Below, in pieces: positions 29,001 to 36,754 of a stretch of DNA of 64,000 nt. This DNA is from CANHBY01 sp046342195 (lineage in GTDB: Bacteria; Pseudomonadota; Gammaproteobacteria; Burkholderiales; Burkholderiaceae_C), in NCBI GenBank assembly GCA_046342195.1, contig JBKDQE010000042.1:82406-146405 (forward strand), given 5' to 3'. The notes below the pieces were generated by a model, which was given only the letters and a program-made list of their open reading frames with translations, had not been told where the DNA came from and made no database searches. How positions within the stretch are numbered: the first letter of the stretch is position 1; every line of letters begins with the position of its first letter. Both the position numbers and the translations under genes were made by a program.

Positions 29001-29348
29001 GTAGCGCGTGATTTACTCGCCCTGGGTTTCGACTTGGTCGCCACCAAAGGCACTGCTGCGGCTATTTCCGCGGCAGGTATTCCCGTGAAAACGGTCAACA
29101 AGGTCAAAGATGGGCGACCCCATATTGTCGACATGCTCAAGGCGGGGGACATTCAGTTGGTTTTCACGACCGTTGACGAAACGCGAACCGCCATCGCTGA
29201 TTCGCGTCATATTCGGCAGGCAGCCTTGGCACAGCGCATCACTTACTACACCAGCATGGCTGGCTGCGAAGCGGCGGTAGAGGGCATGAAACATCAGGAT
29301 GACTTGATCGTGCTTCCCTTGCAGCAACTTCATGCTGAATTAAACTAA
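26082..29348 (+). CDS. carB: Carbamoyl-phosphate synthase, large subunit
   Basis: A 1088-residue protein with two homologous ATP-grasp halves. The first begins [24 protein letters not shown]; the second begins [23 protein letters not shown] near residue 564. Each half has an ATP-grasp core ([15 protein letters not shown] and [18 protein letters not shown]). The C-terminal 140 residues form the MGS-like allosteric domain, where UMP and ornithine bind in E. coli. With CarA it makes carbamoyl phosphate from bicarbonate, ATP and glutamine-derived ammonia. Length matches the family (about 1070-1080). A terminator-like hairpin follows at 29378. Confidence 0.97.
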   Translation: [1088 protein letters not shown]

Positions 29349-29377
29349 ACTTTTTTCAGTACTTTTAACTATCTCGC

Positions 29378-29398
29378 CGCCACCTGAGCCGGGTGGCG
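29378..29398 (+). terminator. Hairpin after carB
   Basis: A 7-bp stem (CGCCACC with GGTGGCG) around a 7-base loop, followed by a pyrimidine-rich stretch TCTTCATTTT. It is 30 bp past the carB stop and 28 bp before greA, so it probably reduces read-through between them. The T-run is interrupted, so termination may be partial. Confidence 0.6.
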
Positions 29399-29425
29399 TC
29401 TTCATTTTCGTTCCAGGAATTTTCC

Positions 29426-29902
29426 ATGAGCACCATTCCTTTAACCAAACGCGGCGCCGAAAAATTAAAAGAAGAGCTACACCAGCTCAAAACCGTTGAG
29501 CGACACGCCATTATTCAAGCTATCGCTGAAGCTCGTGCCCAAGGCGATTTGTCCGAAAATGCCGAATACGAGGCCGCCAAGGACAAGCAGGGCTTCATTG
29601 AGGGGCGAATTCAGGAAATTGAAGGCAAACTGGCCGCAGCCCAAATCATTGATCCGGCAAGCCTTGATGCCGGTGGCCGAGTGGTATTTGGTTCTACCGT
29701 CGATCTTGAGGAGGAGGGGGCTTCAACCGAAGTGACCTATCAAATTGTGGGTGACGATGAGGCTGATCTCAAGCAAGGTTTGATCTCCATCAGTTCACCC
29801 ATCGCCCGGGCCATGATTGGCAAGGAAGCTGGAGATGTCGCCGAGGTTCAAGCCCCTGGAGGTATCAAGCGCTATGAGATTCTTGAGGTGCGTTATCTCT
29901 GA
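29426..29902 (+). CDS. greA: Transcription elongation factor GreA
   Basis: A 158-residue protein from the ATG at 29426, with AGGAAT upstream and the family start MSTIPLTKRGAEKLKEELHQLK. The N-terminal coiled coil has the tip acidic motif in GDLSENAEYEAAKDKQ, where the two catalytic acids act in the RNA polymerase secondary channel. The C-terminal FKBP-like domain includes YQIVGDDEADLKQGLISISSPIARAMIGKEAGD. GreA stimulates cleavage of backtracked RNA and so rescues stalled polymerase. Length is exactly that of E. coli GreA. Confidence 0.97.
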   Translation: MSTIPLTKRGAEKLKEELHQLKTVERHAIIQAIAEARAQGDLSENAEYEAAKDKQGFIEGRIQEIEGKLAAAQIIDPASLDAGGRVVFGSTVDLEEEGASTEVTYQIVGDDEADLKQGLISISSPIARAMIGKEAGDVAEVQAPGGIKRYEILEVRYL

Positions 29903-29920
29903 ACCGAGCAGAAAAGCAGC

Positions 29921-30367
29921 ATGCCGCGTTCCCTCTTGCTTCGCATGATGATCGGCCTGACAGGTGCTTGGCTGGGTGTTTTGCTGTGCATCGCCCTTCT
30001 GGCGGCCCCGGCAGCTTTTGCTGTGCTGGATAGGGTCATGGCGGCTTCAGTTGTGGGGCTTTTGTTTGAGCGGGAGGCTGCACTGAGCCTTGCATTATGT
30101 ATTTTTTTGCTTGTGTGTTTGCGCCGTTTGTGTGAAACGGAACTTTGTAGCGGGCTTCAATCGTTGGCCACTGACGCGCGTGTATGGGCGGTTCTCGGCG
30201 TTATGTTGTGCACTGTGGTCGGGTACTATGCGCTTCACCCCATGATGGAAACTGCTCAAGCAAAGCAGGGGGCTTGGTCATTTAGGGCCCTACATGCTGC
30301 ATCAGTGGGTTTTTTCGGCCTCAAGGCCCTCCTGCTTGCTTTTCTCGGTTGGCGGCTTACAAAGTGA
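29921..30367 (+). CDS. DUF4149-family small membrane protein
   Basis: A 148-residue protein with four hydrophobic segments (about 8-37, 52-67, 88-104, 126-145). The DUF4149 pattern includes AGLLF-like SVVGLLFEREA and a C-terminal FRALHAASVGFFGLKALLLAFLGW. Function is unknown. It starts 18 bp after greA on the same strand, an arrangement common in Betaproteobacteria, so it is very likely cotranscribed with greA. A long palindromic element follows at 30422. Confidence 0.78.
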   Translation: MPRSLLLRMMIGLTGAWLGVLLCIALLAAPAAFAVLDRVMAASVVGLLFEREAALSLALCIFLLVCLRRLCETELCSGLQSLATDARVWAVLGVMLCTVVGYYALHPMMETAQAKQGAWSFRALHAASVGFFGLKALLLAFLGWRLTK

Positions 30368-30421
30368 TCATTCTCAAACCGCCCATTGAACACGTCAGAT
30401 CAAGCTGCACTGTGGCCCGCC

Positions 30422-30474
30422 AGGGCCTGTTAACCCTAAAAATGGCACTGGCATCTTTAGTGTTAACAGGCCCT
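30422..30474. repeat. 53-bp palindromic REP-like element between convergent genes
   Basis: The outer arms AGGGCCTGTTAAC (30422-30434) and GTTAACAGGCCCT (30462-30474) pair perfectly. The inner arms CTAAAAATG and CATCTTTAG pair with one mismatch. This makes a long imperfect hairpin with a 6-base loop. It lies between the DUF4149 gene and the convergent yhbY, so it can act as a bidirectional terminator. The right half recurs at 49536-49567 and in part at 2429-2450, showing a dispersed element. Confidence 0.7.
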
Positions 30475-30486
30475 AAAGCGGCTTAT

Positions 30487-30957
30487 TCAGGGGGTTGTTT
30501 TTTTGATGCTGGCTTTGCGCTGGCGTGCCCGCTTAAGTGCCCCTCCTGCTGTGACACGCATATTGCCAACGACAGTGACCTTCTTGATTTGTGGCCGGTG
30601 GTTGCCGCTCTTGGAAAATTTGACAATTTTGACCACTTTGGGGCCTGGCATCCGGCCTTCCTTTGCTAAGGCTTCCTTGGGCGGAATTGGGCGCCAGAGT
30701 ACCAACAATTTACCAATATGTTGGATCGGCGCGGCACTGAGCTCTTCTGTGAGCGAGGCAAGATACGCTTCGCGAGTGGTGCGATCGTCAGAAAGTACAC
30801 GAACCTTGATCAGGCCGTGGGCCTGGAGAGCCACCTTGATTTCTTTCACGACCGAAGCGGTCAGGCCCTCGCTGCCAATGATGGCAACAGGAGAGAGGTG
30901 GTGGGCCTCAGCGCGTTTTTCTTTGCGTTGGGCAGGTGTGAGGTAAATGGCTGGCAT
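30487..30957 (-). CDS. yhbY: YhbY/CRM-domain RNA-binding protein with basic C-terminal extension
   Basis: A 156-residue protein. The first about 97 residues are the CRM fold: LTPAQRKEKRAEAHHLSPVAIIGSEGLTASVVKEIKVALQAHGLIKVRV, then LVLWRP. E. coli YhbY is about 97 residues and associates with pre-50S ribosomal particles. The extra about 60 residues here are strongly basic (KVVKIVKFSKSG, KRARQRKASIKK) and could add RNA contacts. It is divergent from rlmE (23S rRNA methyltransferase), whose start is 19 bp away, so two ribosome-maturation genes share one promoter region. Confidence 0.9.
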   Translation of the reverse strand: MPAIYLTPAQRKEKRAEAHHLSPVAIIGSEGLTASVVKEIKVALQAHGLIKVRVLSDDRTTREAYLASLTEELSAAPIQHIGKLLVLWRPIPPKEALAKEGRMPGPKVVKIVKFSKSGNHRPQIKKVTVVGNMRVTAGGALKRARQRKASIKKTTP

Positions 30958-30976
30958 ACGTTATTATGAATCCTTC

Positions 30977-31693
30977 ATGAAAATAAAGTCTAAAAGTAAA
31001 AAAATCAATAAAGCGTGGCTGAACGATCACATCAATGATCCCTACGTCAAGCTGGCTCAAAAAGAGGGGTTTCGATCCCGTGCTGCCTATAAACTCAAAG
31101 AGATTGATGAGGCTTTAGGGCTCATTCGCCCTGGCCAATTGGTGCTTGATTTGGGCGCATCTCCAGGGGCATGGAGCCAGTACATTCGCCGGCGCTTTGC
31201 GCCCAGGCAGGCGGGTACGGGCGGGGCGGCGGTGGGCGCACTGGATGGAACCCTGATCGCGCTTGACATCCTGAATTGTGAACCCATAGAAGGGGTTCAA
31301 TTTATTCAGGGTGATTTTCGCGAAGATTCGGTTTTAAAAACTTTACGTGAGGTGCTCGCGGGCCGCCCTGTGAATTTGGTGGTTTCTGACATGGCGCCTA
31401 ATCTTTCAGGTATTGAAAGCTCAGACGCCATGCGAATGGCCCATTTGGTTGAGCTGGCGGTTGAATTTGCACTGAATCACCTTGATCCAAAGGGTGGGCT
31501 GATCTGTAAAGTGTTTCACGGCAGTGGCTACAGCCAACTGGTGAAACTTTTTAAAAATTCGTTTCACATTGCCAAGCCTATCAAACCCAAAGCGTCCCGT
31601 GATCGGTCTGCTGAAACTTTTTTGGTCGGCTTGGGCCCAAAATCAAGGCCAACTCGAGCCTTGGGAACCTTCCACGATAATCTTCTCGGTTAA
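30977..31693 (+). CDS. rlmE: 23S rRNA 2'-O-ribose U2552 methyltransferase
   Basis: A 238-residue protein from the ATG at 30977 (MKIKSKSKKINKAW), ten codons inside the open frame. The SAM site is in LVLDLGASPGAWSQYIRRRF, and the catalytic K-D-K-E set fits RAAYKLKEID, VSDMAPNLSG, GLICKVFHG and the late AETFLVGLG. It methylates U2552 in the A-loop of 23S rRNA. An insertion of about 12 residues (RQAGTGGAAVGALDG) after the SAM loop is longer than in E. coli RlmE. It lies upstream of ftsH, the conserved rlmE-ftsH pair known as a heat-shock unit in E. coli. Confidence 0.95.
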   Translation: MKIKSKSKKINKAWLNDHINDPYVKLAQKEGFRSRAAYKLKEIDEALGLIRPGQLVLDLGASPGAWSQYIRRRFAPRQAGTGGAAVGALDGTLIALDILNCEPIEGVQFIQGDFREDSVLKTLREVLAGRPVNLVVSDMAPNLSGIESSDAMRMAHLVELAVEFALNHLDPKGGLICKVFHGSGYSQLVKLFKNSFHIAKPIKPKASRDRSAETFLVGLGPKSRPTRALGTFHDNLLG

Positions 31694-31860
31694 TTAAGTT
31701 TTTTTCAAATAAGAGACCCTTTCGAGGTGCGTCTATATTCTTCAGTTTGCTCTTGCTTGACATAGAATCGTACCCATCTAGCTTGCAAGTGTTTTTTAAC
31801 CTTGTGATGATAACTTCGGGTGCCATCGCTGCGGCGGTGCAGGCCTGACCAGGAGATGCG

Positions 31861-33765
31861 GTGAACAATCAATGGTTTTCGAAAATTGCAATTTGGCTGG
31901 TGGTGATTCTTGTTCTCTTTACCATTTCCAAGTCATTTTTTGATCGAGGTGCTGCCCCAAATGGCCAAGTGCAATATTCTGAGTTTCTTGATGAGGTTCA
32001 CGCCAAGCGCATCAAGACCGTGACACTCCAAGATGTTCCCGGAGGTGTAGAAATCACGGCCATCCGCACGGACGACACCCGGCTTCGTACTGTCGGCACG
32101 CGTCTCGACCCTGGCTTGACAGGTGATCTCATCGCCAATGGTGTTCGTTTCGATGTCAAAAAACCAGAAGAGCCCTCTCTTTTGGTCAGTATTCTTTTGT
32201 CTTGGGGCCCCATGTTGCTCTTGATTGGGGTCTGGTTTTATTTCATGCGTCAAATGCAGGGTGGCGGTAAGGGCGGTGCCTTCAGTTTTGGTAAATCCAA
32301 GGCCCGAATGCTTGATGAAGCCAATAATGCGACCACTTTTGCCGATGTCGCGGGTTGTGATGAAGCCAAGGAAGAAGTCAAAGAGTTGGTTGATTTTCTG
32401 AAAGATCCTCAGCGCTTCCAAAAGCTCGGTGGGCGAATTCCCCGTGGTGTGTTGTTGGTAGGCCCCCCGGGAACGGGTAAAACTCTCTTGGCCAAGGCCA
32501 TTGCCGGTGAGGCCAAGGTGCCTTTTTTCACTATTTCCGGCTCAGATTTTGTTGAAATGTTCGTGGGCGTTGGTGCTGCCCGTGTGCGCGACATGTTTGA
32601 GCAAGCCAAGAAAAATGCGCCTTGCATCATTTTTGTCGATGAAATTGACGCCGTGGGCCGTCATCGTGGTGCAGGCTTGGGCGGCGGCAATGACGAGCGC
32701 GAGCAAACCCTCAATCAAATGCTGGTTGAGATGGACGGTTTTGAAACCAATTTGGGGGTGATCGTCATGGCTGCCACCAACCGGCCAGACATTCTTGACC
32801 CGGCTTTGTTGCGTCCTGGCCGCTTTGACCGTCAGGTCTACGTGACTTTGCCTGATGTGCGGGGCCGTGAGCAAATTCTCACCGTTCATATGCGCAAAGT
32901 ACCCGTTGGGCAAGACATTCAGCCTGACATTTTGGCTCGCGGCACCCCTGGTTTCTCTGGAGCTGACTTGGCCAATTTGGTCAATGAGGCTGCTTTGTTT
33001 GCAGCTCGTCGCAATGCCCGAGTCGTTGAAATGGCCGATTTCGAAAAGGCCAAAGACAAAATCATGATGGGGCCTGAGCGCAAATCAATGATCATGCCAG
33101 AAGAAGAGCGTCGCAATACGGCTTACCATGAAGCGGGTCATGCTTTGGTTGCCCGCTTGATGCCCAAAACTGATCCTGTTCATAAAGTCACTGTCATTCC
33201 CCGAGGGCGGGCTTTGGGCGTCACGATGCAGCTGCCAGAGTCTGATCGTTACAGCCTCGATAAAGATCGTATGCTCAGCACTATTTCCGTGTTATTTGGG
33301 GGTCGTATTGCTGAAGAGGTGTTCATGAACCAAATGACCACGGGGGCCAGCAATGATTTTGAGCGCGCGACCTCCATTGCACGCGACATGGTCACCCGTT
33401 ATGGCATGACAGATGAGCTCGGCCCCATGGTATATGCTGAAAACGAAGGCGAGGTCTTTTTGGGTCGGTCGGTGACCAAGCATGTGAACGTCTCAGAGCA
33501 GACCATGCAAAAGGTTGATGCAGTGATTCGTCGCATCATTGATGAGCAATACCACATTGCCAGGCGCTTGATCGAAGACAACAAAGACAAAATGCACGCC
33601 ATGGCACAAGCCCTCCTCGAATGGGAAACCATCGACAGTGATCAGATCGATGACATCATGTCTGGCAATCCCCCTCGACCACCTAAAGACTGGTCTCTCT
33701 CGGGCAAGCCTCCGGCAGGGCCTGCGTCTCCATTTGCTTCTGACGGAAGCCCTGCCACAGCCTGA
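31861..33765 (+). CDS. ftsH: ATP-dependent zinc metalloprotease FtsH
   Basis: A 634-residue protein starting at GTG 31861, with AGGAG six bases upstream. Membrane segments lie at about 7-23 and 103-125, with a periplasmic domain between. The AAA+ module has Walker A GPPGTGKT at 201-208, Walker B IIFVDEIDAVG and the SRH ATNRPDILDPALLRPGRFDRQV. The M41 protease zinc site HEAGH is at 423-427. It degrades misfolded membrane proteins and unstable cytoplasmic regulators such as sigma-32 and LpxC in E. coli. A 167-bp gap upstream contains TTGACA at 31757-31762 but no clean matching -10. A hairpin follows before folP. Confidence 0.97.
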   Translation: MNNQWFSKIAIWLVVILVLFTISKSFFDRGAAPNGQVQYSEFLDEVHAKRIKTVTLQDVPGGVEITAIRTDDTRLRTVGTRLDPGLTGDLIANGVRFDVKKPEEPSLLVSILLSWGPMLLLIGVWFYFMRQMQGGGKGGAFSFGKSKARMLDEANNATTFADVAGCDEAKEEVKELVDFLKDPQRFQKLGGRIPRGVLLVGPPGTGKTLLAKAIAGEAKVPFFTISGSDFVEMFVGVGAARVRDMFEQAKKNAPCIIFVDEIDAVGRHRGAGLGGGNDEREQTLNQMLVEMDGFETNLGVIVMAATNRPDILDPALLRPGRFDRQVYVTLPDVRGREQILTVHMRKVPVGQDIQPDILARGTPGFSGADLANLVNEAALFAARRNARVVEMADFEKAKDKIMMGPERKSMIMPEEERRNTAYHEAGHALVARLMPKTDPVHKVTVIPRGRALGVTMQLPESDRYSLDKDRMLSTISVLFGGRIAEEVFMNQMTTGASNDFERATSIARDMVTRYGMTDELGPMVYAENEGEVFLGRSVTKHVNVSEQTMQKVDAVIRRIIDEQYHIARRLIEDNKDKMHAMAQALLEWETIDSDQIDDIMSGNPPRPPKDWSLSGKPPAGPASPFASDGSPATA

Positions 33766-33785
33766 TCGTTTCTTGTCTCGTCAAC

Positions 33786-33808
33786 AGGGGCTGGTGATCC
33801 AAGCCCCT
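33786..33808 (+). terminator. Hairpin between ftsH and folP
   Basis: A 7-bp stem (AGGGGCT with AGCCCCT) around a 9-base loop, followed by TCTTG. It begins 20 bp after the ftsH stop and ends 8 bp before the folP ATG, so it could dampen read-through into folP and could also sequester the folP ribosome-binding region. Confidence 0.55.
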
Positions 33809-33816
33809 TCTTGATC

Positions 33817-34677
33817 ATGCCTTCTTTGATCTGGCAAACTTCGCGCTTTCAGCTTGACTTGACTCAGCCCTTGGTCATGGGCATCGTCAATCTTACGCCC
33901 GATTCTTTTTCTGATGGGGGGCAATTTTTCAACCCATGTGCAGCCCTCAAGCACTGTGAACAACTCTTGAAAGAAGGGGTTCATATTCTGGATGTGGGGG
34001 GTGAGTCTAGCCGGCCAGGATCTCTCCCTGTGGATCTGGATGAGGAGTGGCGTCGGGTTGAGCCGATCCTTTGCGAAGTGGTCGGCTGGAACTGCCCTGT
34101 TTCTCTCGATACCACCAAACCTGAGCTGATGCGTCGTGCTCTTGATCTGGGTGTTGATATTATCAATGATATCAATGCATTGCGTTCGCCGGGGGCCCTG
34201 GAGGTGATTACCTCAGCGCGCTGTGGTGTGTGTCTCATGCACATGCAAGGTCAGCCAGAACAGATGCAAGCGCGCCCTTGCTATGAGGACGTGGTGAGCG
34301 AAGTTTCCTCATATTTGCTGGGTCGTGTCGAGCTTTTGCGTGCACGGGGTGTGGCAGATGCGCGGGTTGTTCTGGATCCTGGTATTGGTTTTGGTAAATC
34401 GGTAGAGCACAATTTTGAATTACTGCGGCATCAGTCTCGCTTGCTTGATTTGGGGTTTCCCGTATTGGTGGGCTGGTCACGCAAATCATCTCTGGGTGCT
34501 GTGACGGGGCGAGCCACCACTGATCGTTTGCCCGCCAGTTTGGCTGCAGCCCTTGCGGCGGTCATTCATGGGGCCAGGGTAGTTCGGGTGCACGATGTGG
34601 CGGCGACAGTTGATGCCTTGAAAGTATGGCAAGCTGCCGGCTTGCCAGGGAACCTCTGCGAAACCCACTGTCAATAA
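33817..34677 (+). CDS. folP: Dihydropteroate synthase
   Basis: A 286-residue TIM-barrel enzyme of folate synthesis, condensing DHPP with p-aminobenzoate; the target of sulfonamides. Motifs visible: MGIVNLTPDSFSDGGQF, HILDVGGESSRPGSLPVDLDEEWRRVEPIL, PVSLDTTKPELM, DIINDINALRSPGALEV, VLDPGIGFGKSVEHNFELLRH, GWSRKSSLGAVTG, and RVVRVHDVAATVDALKVW. The ATG at 33817 is preferred to TTG at 33811. The last nine codons (GNLCETHCQ) lie inside a MITE-like element that begins at 34649, so the native C-terminus was replaced by element-encoded residues. The glmM gene that often follows folP is not here. Confidence 0.95.
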   Translation: MPSLIWQTSRFQLDLTQPLVMGIVNLTPDSFSDGGQFFNPCAALKHCEQLLKEGVHILDVGGESSRPGSLPVDLDEEWRRVEPILCEVVGWNCPVSLDTTKPELMRRALDLGVDIINDINALRSPGALEVITSARCGVCLMHMQGQPEQMQARPCYEDVVSEVSSYLLGRVELLRARGVADARVVLDPGIGFGKSVEHNFELLRHQSRLLDLGFPVLVGWSRKSSLGAVTGRATTDRLPASLAAALAAVIHGARVVRVHDVAATVDALKVWQAAGLPGNLCETHCQ

Positions 34678-34795
34678 CCGCGCCTTTCCCGGATGGGGGT
34701 GCAAGGCAAATTTTGCAGCCTGTAGCCGCCGCTAAAGGAAAAAAAGCCAACGCGGGCAGACCTCCTTCGGGAAAGGATGCGATCGCCGCGAGGGG
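34649..34795. mobile_element. MITE-like element, copy 2 (inverted, right end lost)
   Basis: In the opposite orientation to the copy at 17548-17709. It begins GGAACCTCTGCGAAACC, one mismatch from the other copy's end, and shares interior blocks such as CGCCTTTCCCGGATGGGGG, TTTTGCAGCCTGT and GGATGCGATCGCCGC. The far inverted repeat is missing: after AGGGG the sequence becomes unrelated. It overlaps the last nine codons of folP. No gene lies inside it. Confidence 0.72.
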
Positions 34796-34956
34796 CTCTC
34801 CTCACCCCACTTCCTTATCGAGTGTCTCGCAGCCGTTGCAGCTGGCTCCTGATCAGGAGTTTGAGTCGTCAATTTAGGGGTCGCATAAAGCGATAAATCA
34901 TTGGCTGGCCATGGCTCAGGTTTTCTGTATTTGTGTGCCTATTTACCGATGAACCA

Positions 34957-35880
34957 TCAGCCTTCAGCAGGCAGAAAGCCTTCAATCGACAGGTATCGTT
35001 CGCCAGTGTCGTAGTTAAAGCCGAGCACGGTCGCGCCCACAGGGAGATCAGGCAGTTTTTGCGCAATGGCCGCCAGCGTGGCGCCACTGGAAATGCCAAC
35101 AAGCATGCCTTCTTCGCGGGCTGCGCGTCGGGCCATTTCGCGTGCGGCTTCAGCTTCAACCAAAATCACGCCATCAAGCAGCTCGGTGTGCAAGTTTTTA
35201 GGAATAAAACCAGCGCCAATGCCCTGAATCGGGTGTGGTGCGGGTAGGCCGCCACTGATCACCGGGCTGGCGGCCGGCTCAACGGCAAAGACTTTCAGTG
35301 TTGGCCATTGGGCTTTGAGTACCTTTGCGCAGCCAGTGATGTGTCCGCCTGTGCCTACACCCGTGATGAGCGCGTCGATGCCCTGCGGAAAGTCGTTCAG
35401 TATTTCCTGGGCCGTAATTCGCACATGGATGTCGATATTGGCAGGGTTTTCAAACTGCTGAGGCATCCAGGCTCCTGGGGTTTGTGCCAGCAATTCTTTG
35501 GCAGTGGCAATGGCACCGTTCATGCCCTTTTCCCGCGGAGTCAAGACAAAGGTGGCGCCATAGGCCAGCATGAGGCGGCGACGCTCCACGCTCATGCTTT
35601 CCGGCATCACGAGCACAAGCTGGTAGCCCTTGACGGCTGCCACCATGGCCAGCCCCACCCCTGTATTGCCGGAGGTGGGTTCAATGATGGTTGCCCCAGA
35701 TTGAAGCTCTCCGCTAGCCTCGGCGGCTTCTACCATAGCCAAGGCGATACGGTCTTTGATCGATCCACCTGGGTTGGCGCGTTCATTTTTGATGAAGACT
35801 TTGTGCGTGCGATTGAAGAGTCGATGAATGTAAATATGGGGGGTGTTGCCAATGGTTTGAAGGATGTTGGCGGCGATCAT
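34957..35880 (-). CDS. cysK: Cysteine synthase A (O-acetylserine sulfhydrylase)
   Basis: A 307-residue PLP enzyme from the ATG at 35880, chosen for AAGGAG nine bases upstream and the family start MIAANILQTIGNTPH. The PLP lysine is in NERANPGGSIKDRIALAM. The substrate loop is IIEPTSGNTGVGLAM, and the phosphate-binding loop is ITGVGTGGHITG. GISSGATLAA lies near the C-terminus. It makes cysteine from O-acetylserine and sulfide in the cytoplasm. CysM is close in sequence; the SGNTGVGLAM loop and length favour CysK. It follows the methyltransferase gene on the same strand after 159 bp. Confidence 0.9.
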   Translation of the reverse strand: MIAANILQTIGNTPHIYIHRLFNRTHKVFIKNERANPGGSIKDRIALAMVEAAEASGELQSGATIIEPTSGNTGVGLAMVAAVKGYQLVLVMPESMSVERRRLMLAYGATFVLTPREKGMNGAIATAKELLAQTPGAWMPQQFENPANIDIHVRITAQEILNDFPQGIDALITGVGTGGHITGCAKVLKAQWPTLKVFAVEPAASPVISGGLPAPHPIQGIGAGFIPKNLHTELLDGVILVEAEAAREMARRAAREEGMLVGISSGATLAAIAQKLPDLPVGATVLGFNYDTGERYLSIEGFLPAEG

Positions 35881-36039
35881 GCGGTGTGCTCCTTGGGCAG
35901 TGAAGAGCATGGCGGCTCGACTGAACGGGATAAGTGAGAGGCTACTCGGCTTTGCGCCGAAAGTGAAGCACCTTGGCATCCCCAAGCTGAGGATTGGGGT
36001 TTGGTGTGATGATCGAACAGATCGAGGGCTTGACCCGGC

Positions 36040-36639
36040 CTACAGCCACCTTGCCACCCTTGAGCAGTAATGTTCGTAGGCCTCGCCGTGTAGCTGGGAA
36101 AGGTATTTTTCTTCTAGCCGAACCTGGACTTGAACGACAACCTCGTTCGCTGCGAGTATGGCCAGAGTTGCAGCATTAGGCGCAACCAAGAAAAAGCCGA
36201 GCAGAGCGAGCCTAATGGCAAGGAATATGGGGTTGCGAGAGACGGCGAACAGGCCTTTGCTGACCAGCTCGGTCCGGTTGGCGCTGTCGATGCCAATGCG
36301 CCAGGAAGTGCCCATTTGAGTCTGGGCTACAAGCATCCAAAATAGGGAAACCAGTAGGCATAACCAAGCAACCCATTTGAGAGCGTTGACTTCCAGGGGG
36401 ATGATCGAGCCCAGCCAAGTTGGGGCCTGTGGCACGAAGGCCAGCATTATGGCCACGCAAGCACAGGCAAGCATGAGGACTTTGAATGCCATGCCGATAT
36501 AGCCGTAGACGTCTTGGGTGCGAGGAAGCACGAGGGGGTTGATGCCAGTGCTACGGTGAACGAGCACCGAAGGAATAATAAAGGCCAGCAGGAAGAGTAC
36601 AAGGAAATAAAGCAGCAGCAAGATATTTTGGTGGGGCAT
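36040..36639 (-). CDS. Isoprenylcysteine carboxyl methyltransferase-like (ICMT/PEMT) membrane protein
   Basis: A 199-residue protein with about five hydrophobic segments. It shows the family C-terminal signature TSWRIGIDSANRTELVSKGLFAVSRNPIFLAIRLALLGFF and the end LEEKYLSQLHGEAYEHYCSRVARWL, where SAM-binding RNP and E/HxxY elements fall. Bacterial members are small inner-membrane methyltransferases with mostly unknown acceptors, some acting on lipids. It is divergent from hemE across about 115 bp. Confidence 0.82.
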   Translation of the reverse strand: MPHQNILLLLYFLVLFLLAFIIPSVLVHRSTGINPLVLPRTQDVYGYIGMAFKVLMLACACVAIMLAFVPQAPTWLGSIIPLEVNALKWVAWLCLLVSLFWMLVAQTQMGTSWRIGIDSANRTELVSKGLFAVSRNPIFLAIRLALLGFFLVAPNAATLAILAANEVVVQVQVRLEEKYLSQLHGEAYEHYCSRVARWL

Positions 36640-36754
36640 GGCTCAGATTTATTTTTCGCTGGGGTTTGATACGCGGTCGATGAAACTTTTATTTGAGCTG
36701 ATTTTGCCAATAAAAAGTGTACCAAAAGAGCATGATGGGCCGGATAATTCGAGG

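Noticed and set aside
31756..31780. Sigma-32-type promoter before ftsH (CTTGACA and CCCATCTA)
   Set aside because: The spacing between the two boxes is only about 10 bp, too short for sigma-32. As a sigma-70 site the -10 (TAGCTT) is weak. Heat-shock control remains plausible only from E. coli precedent.
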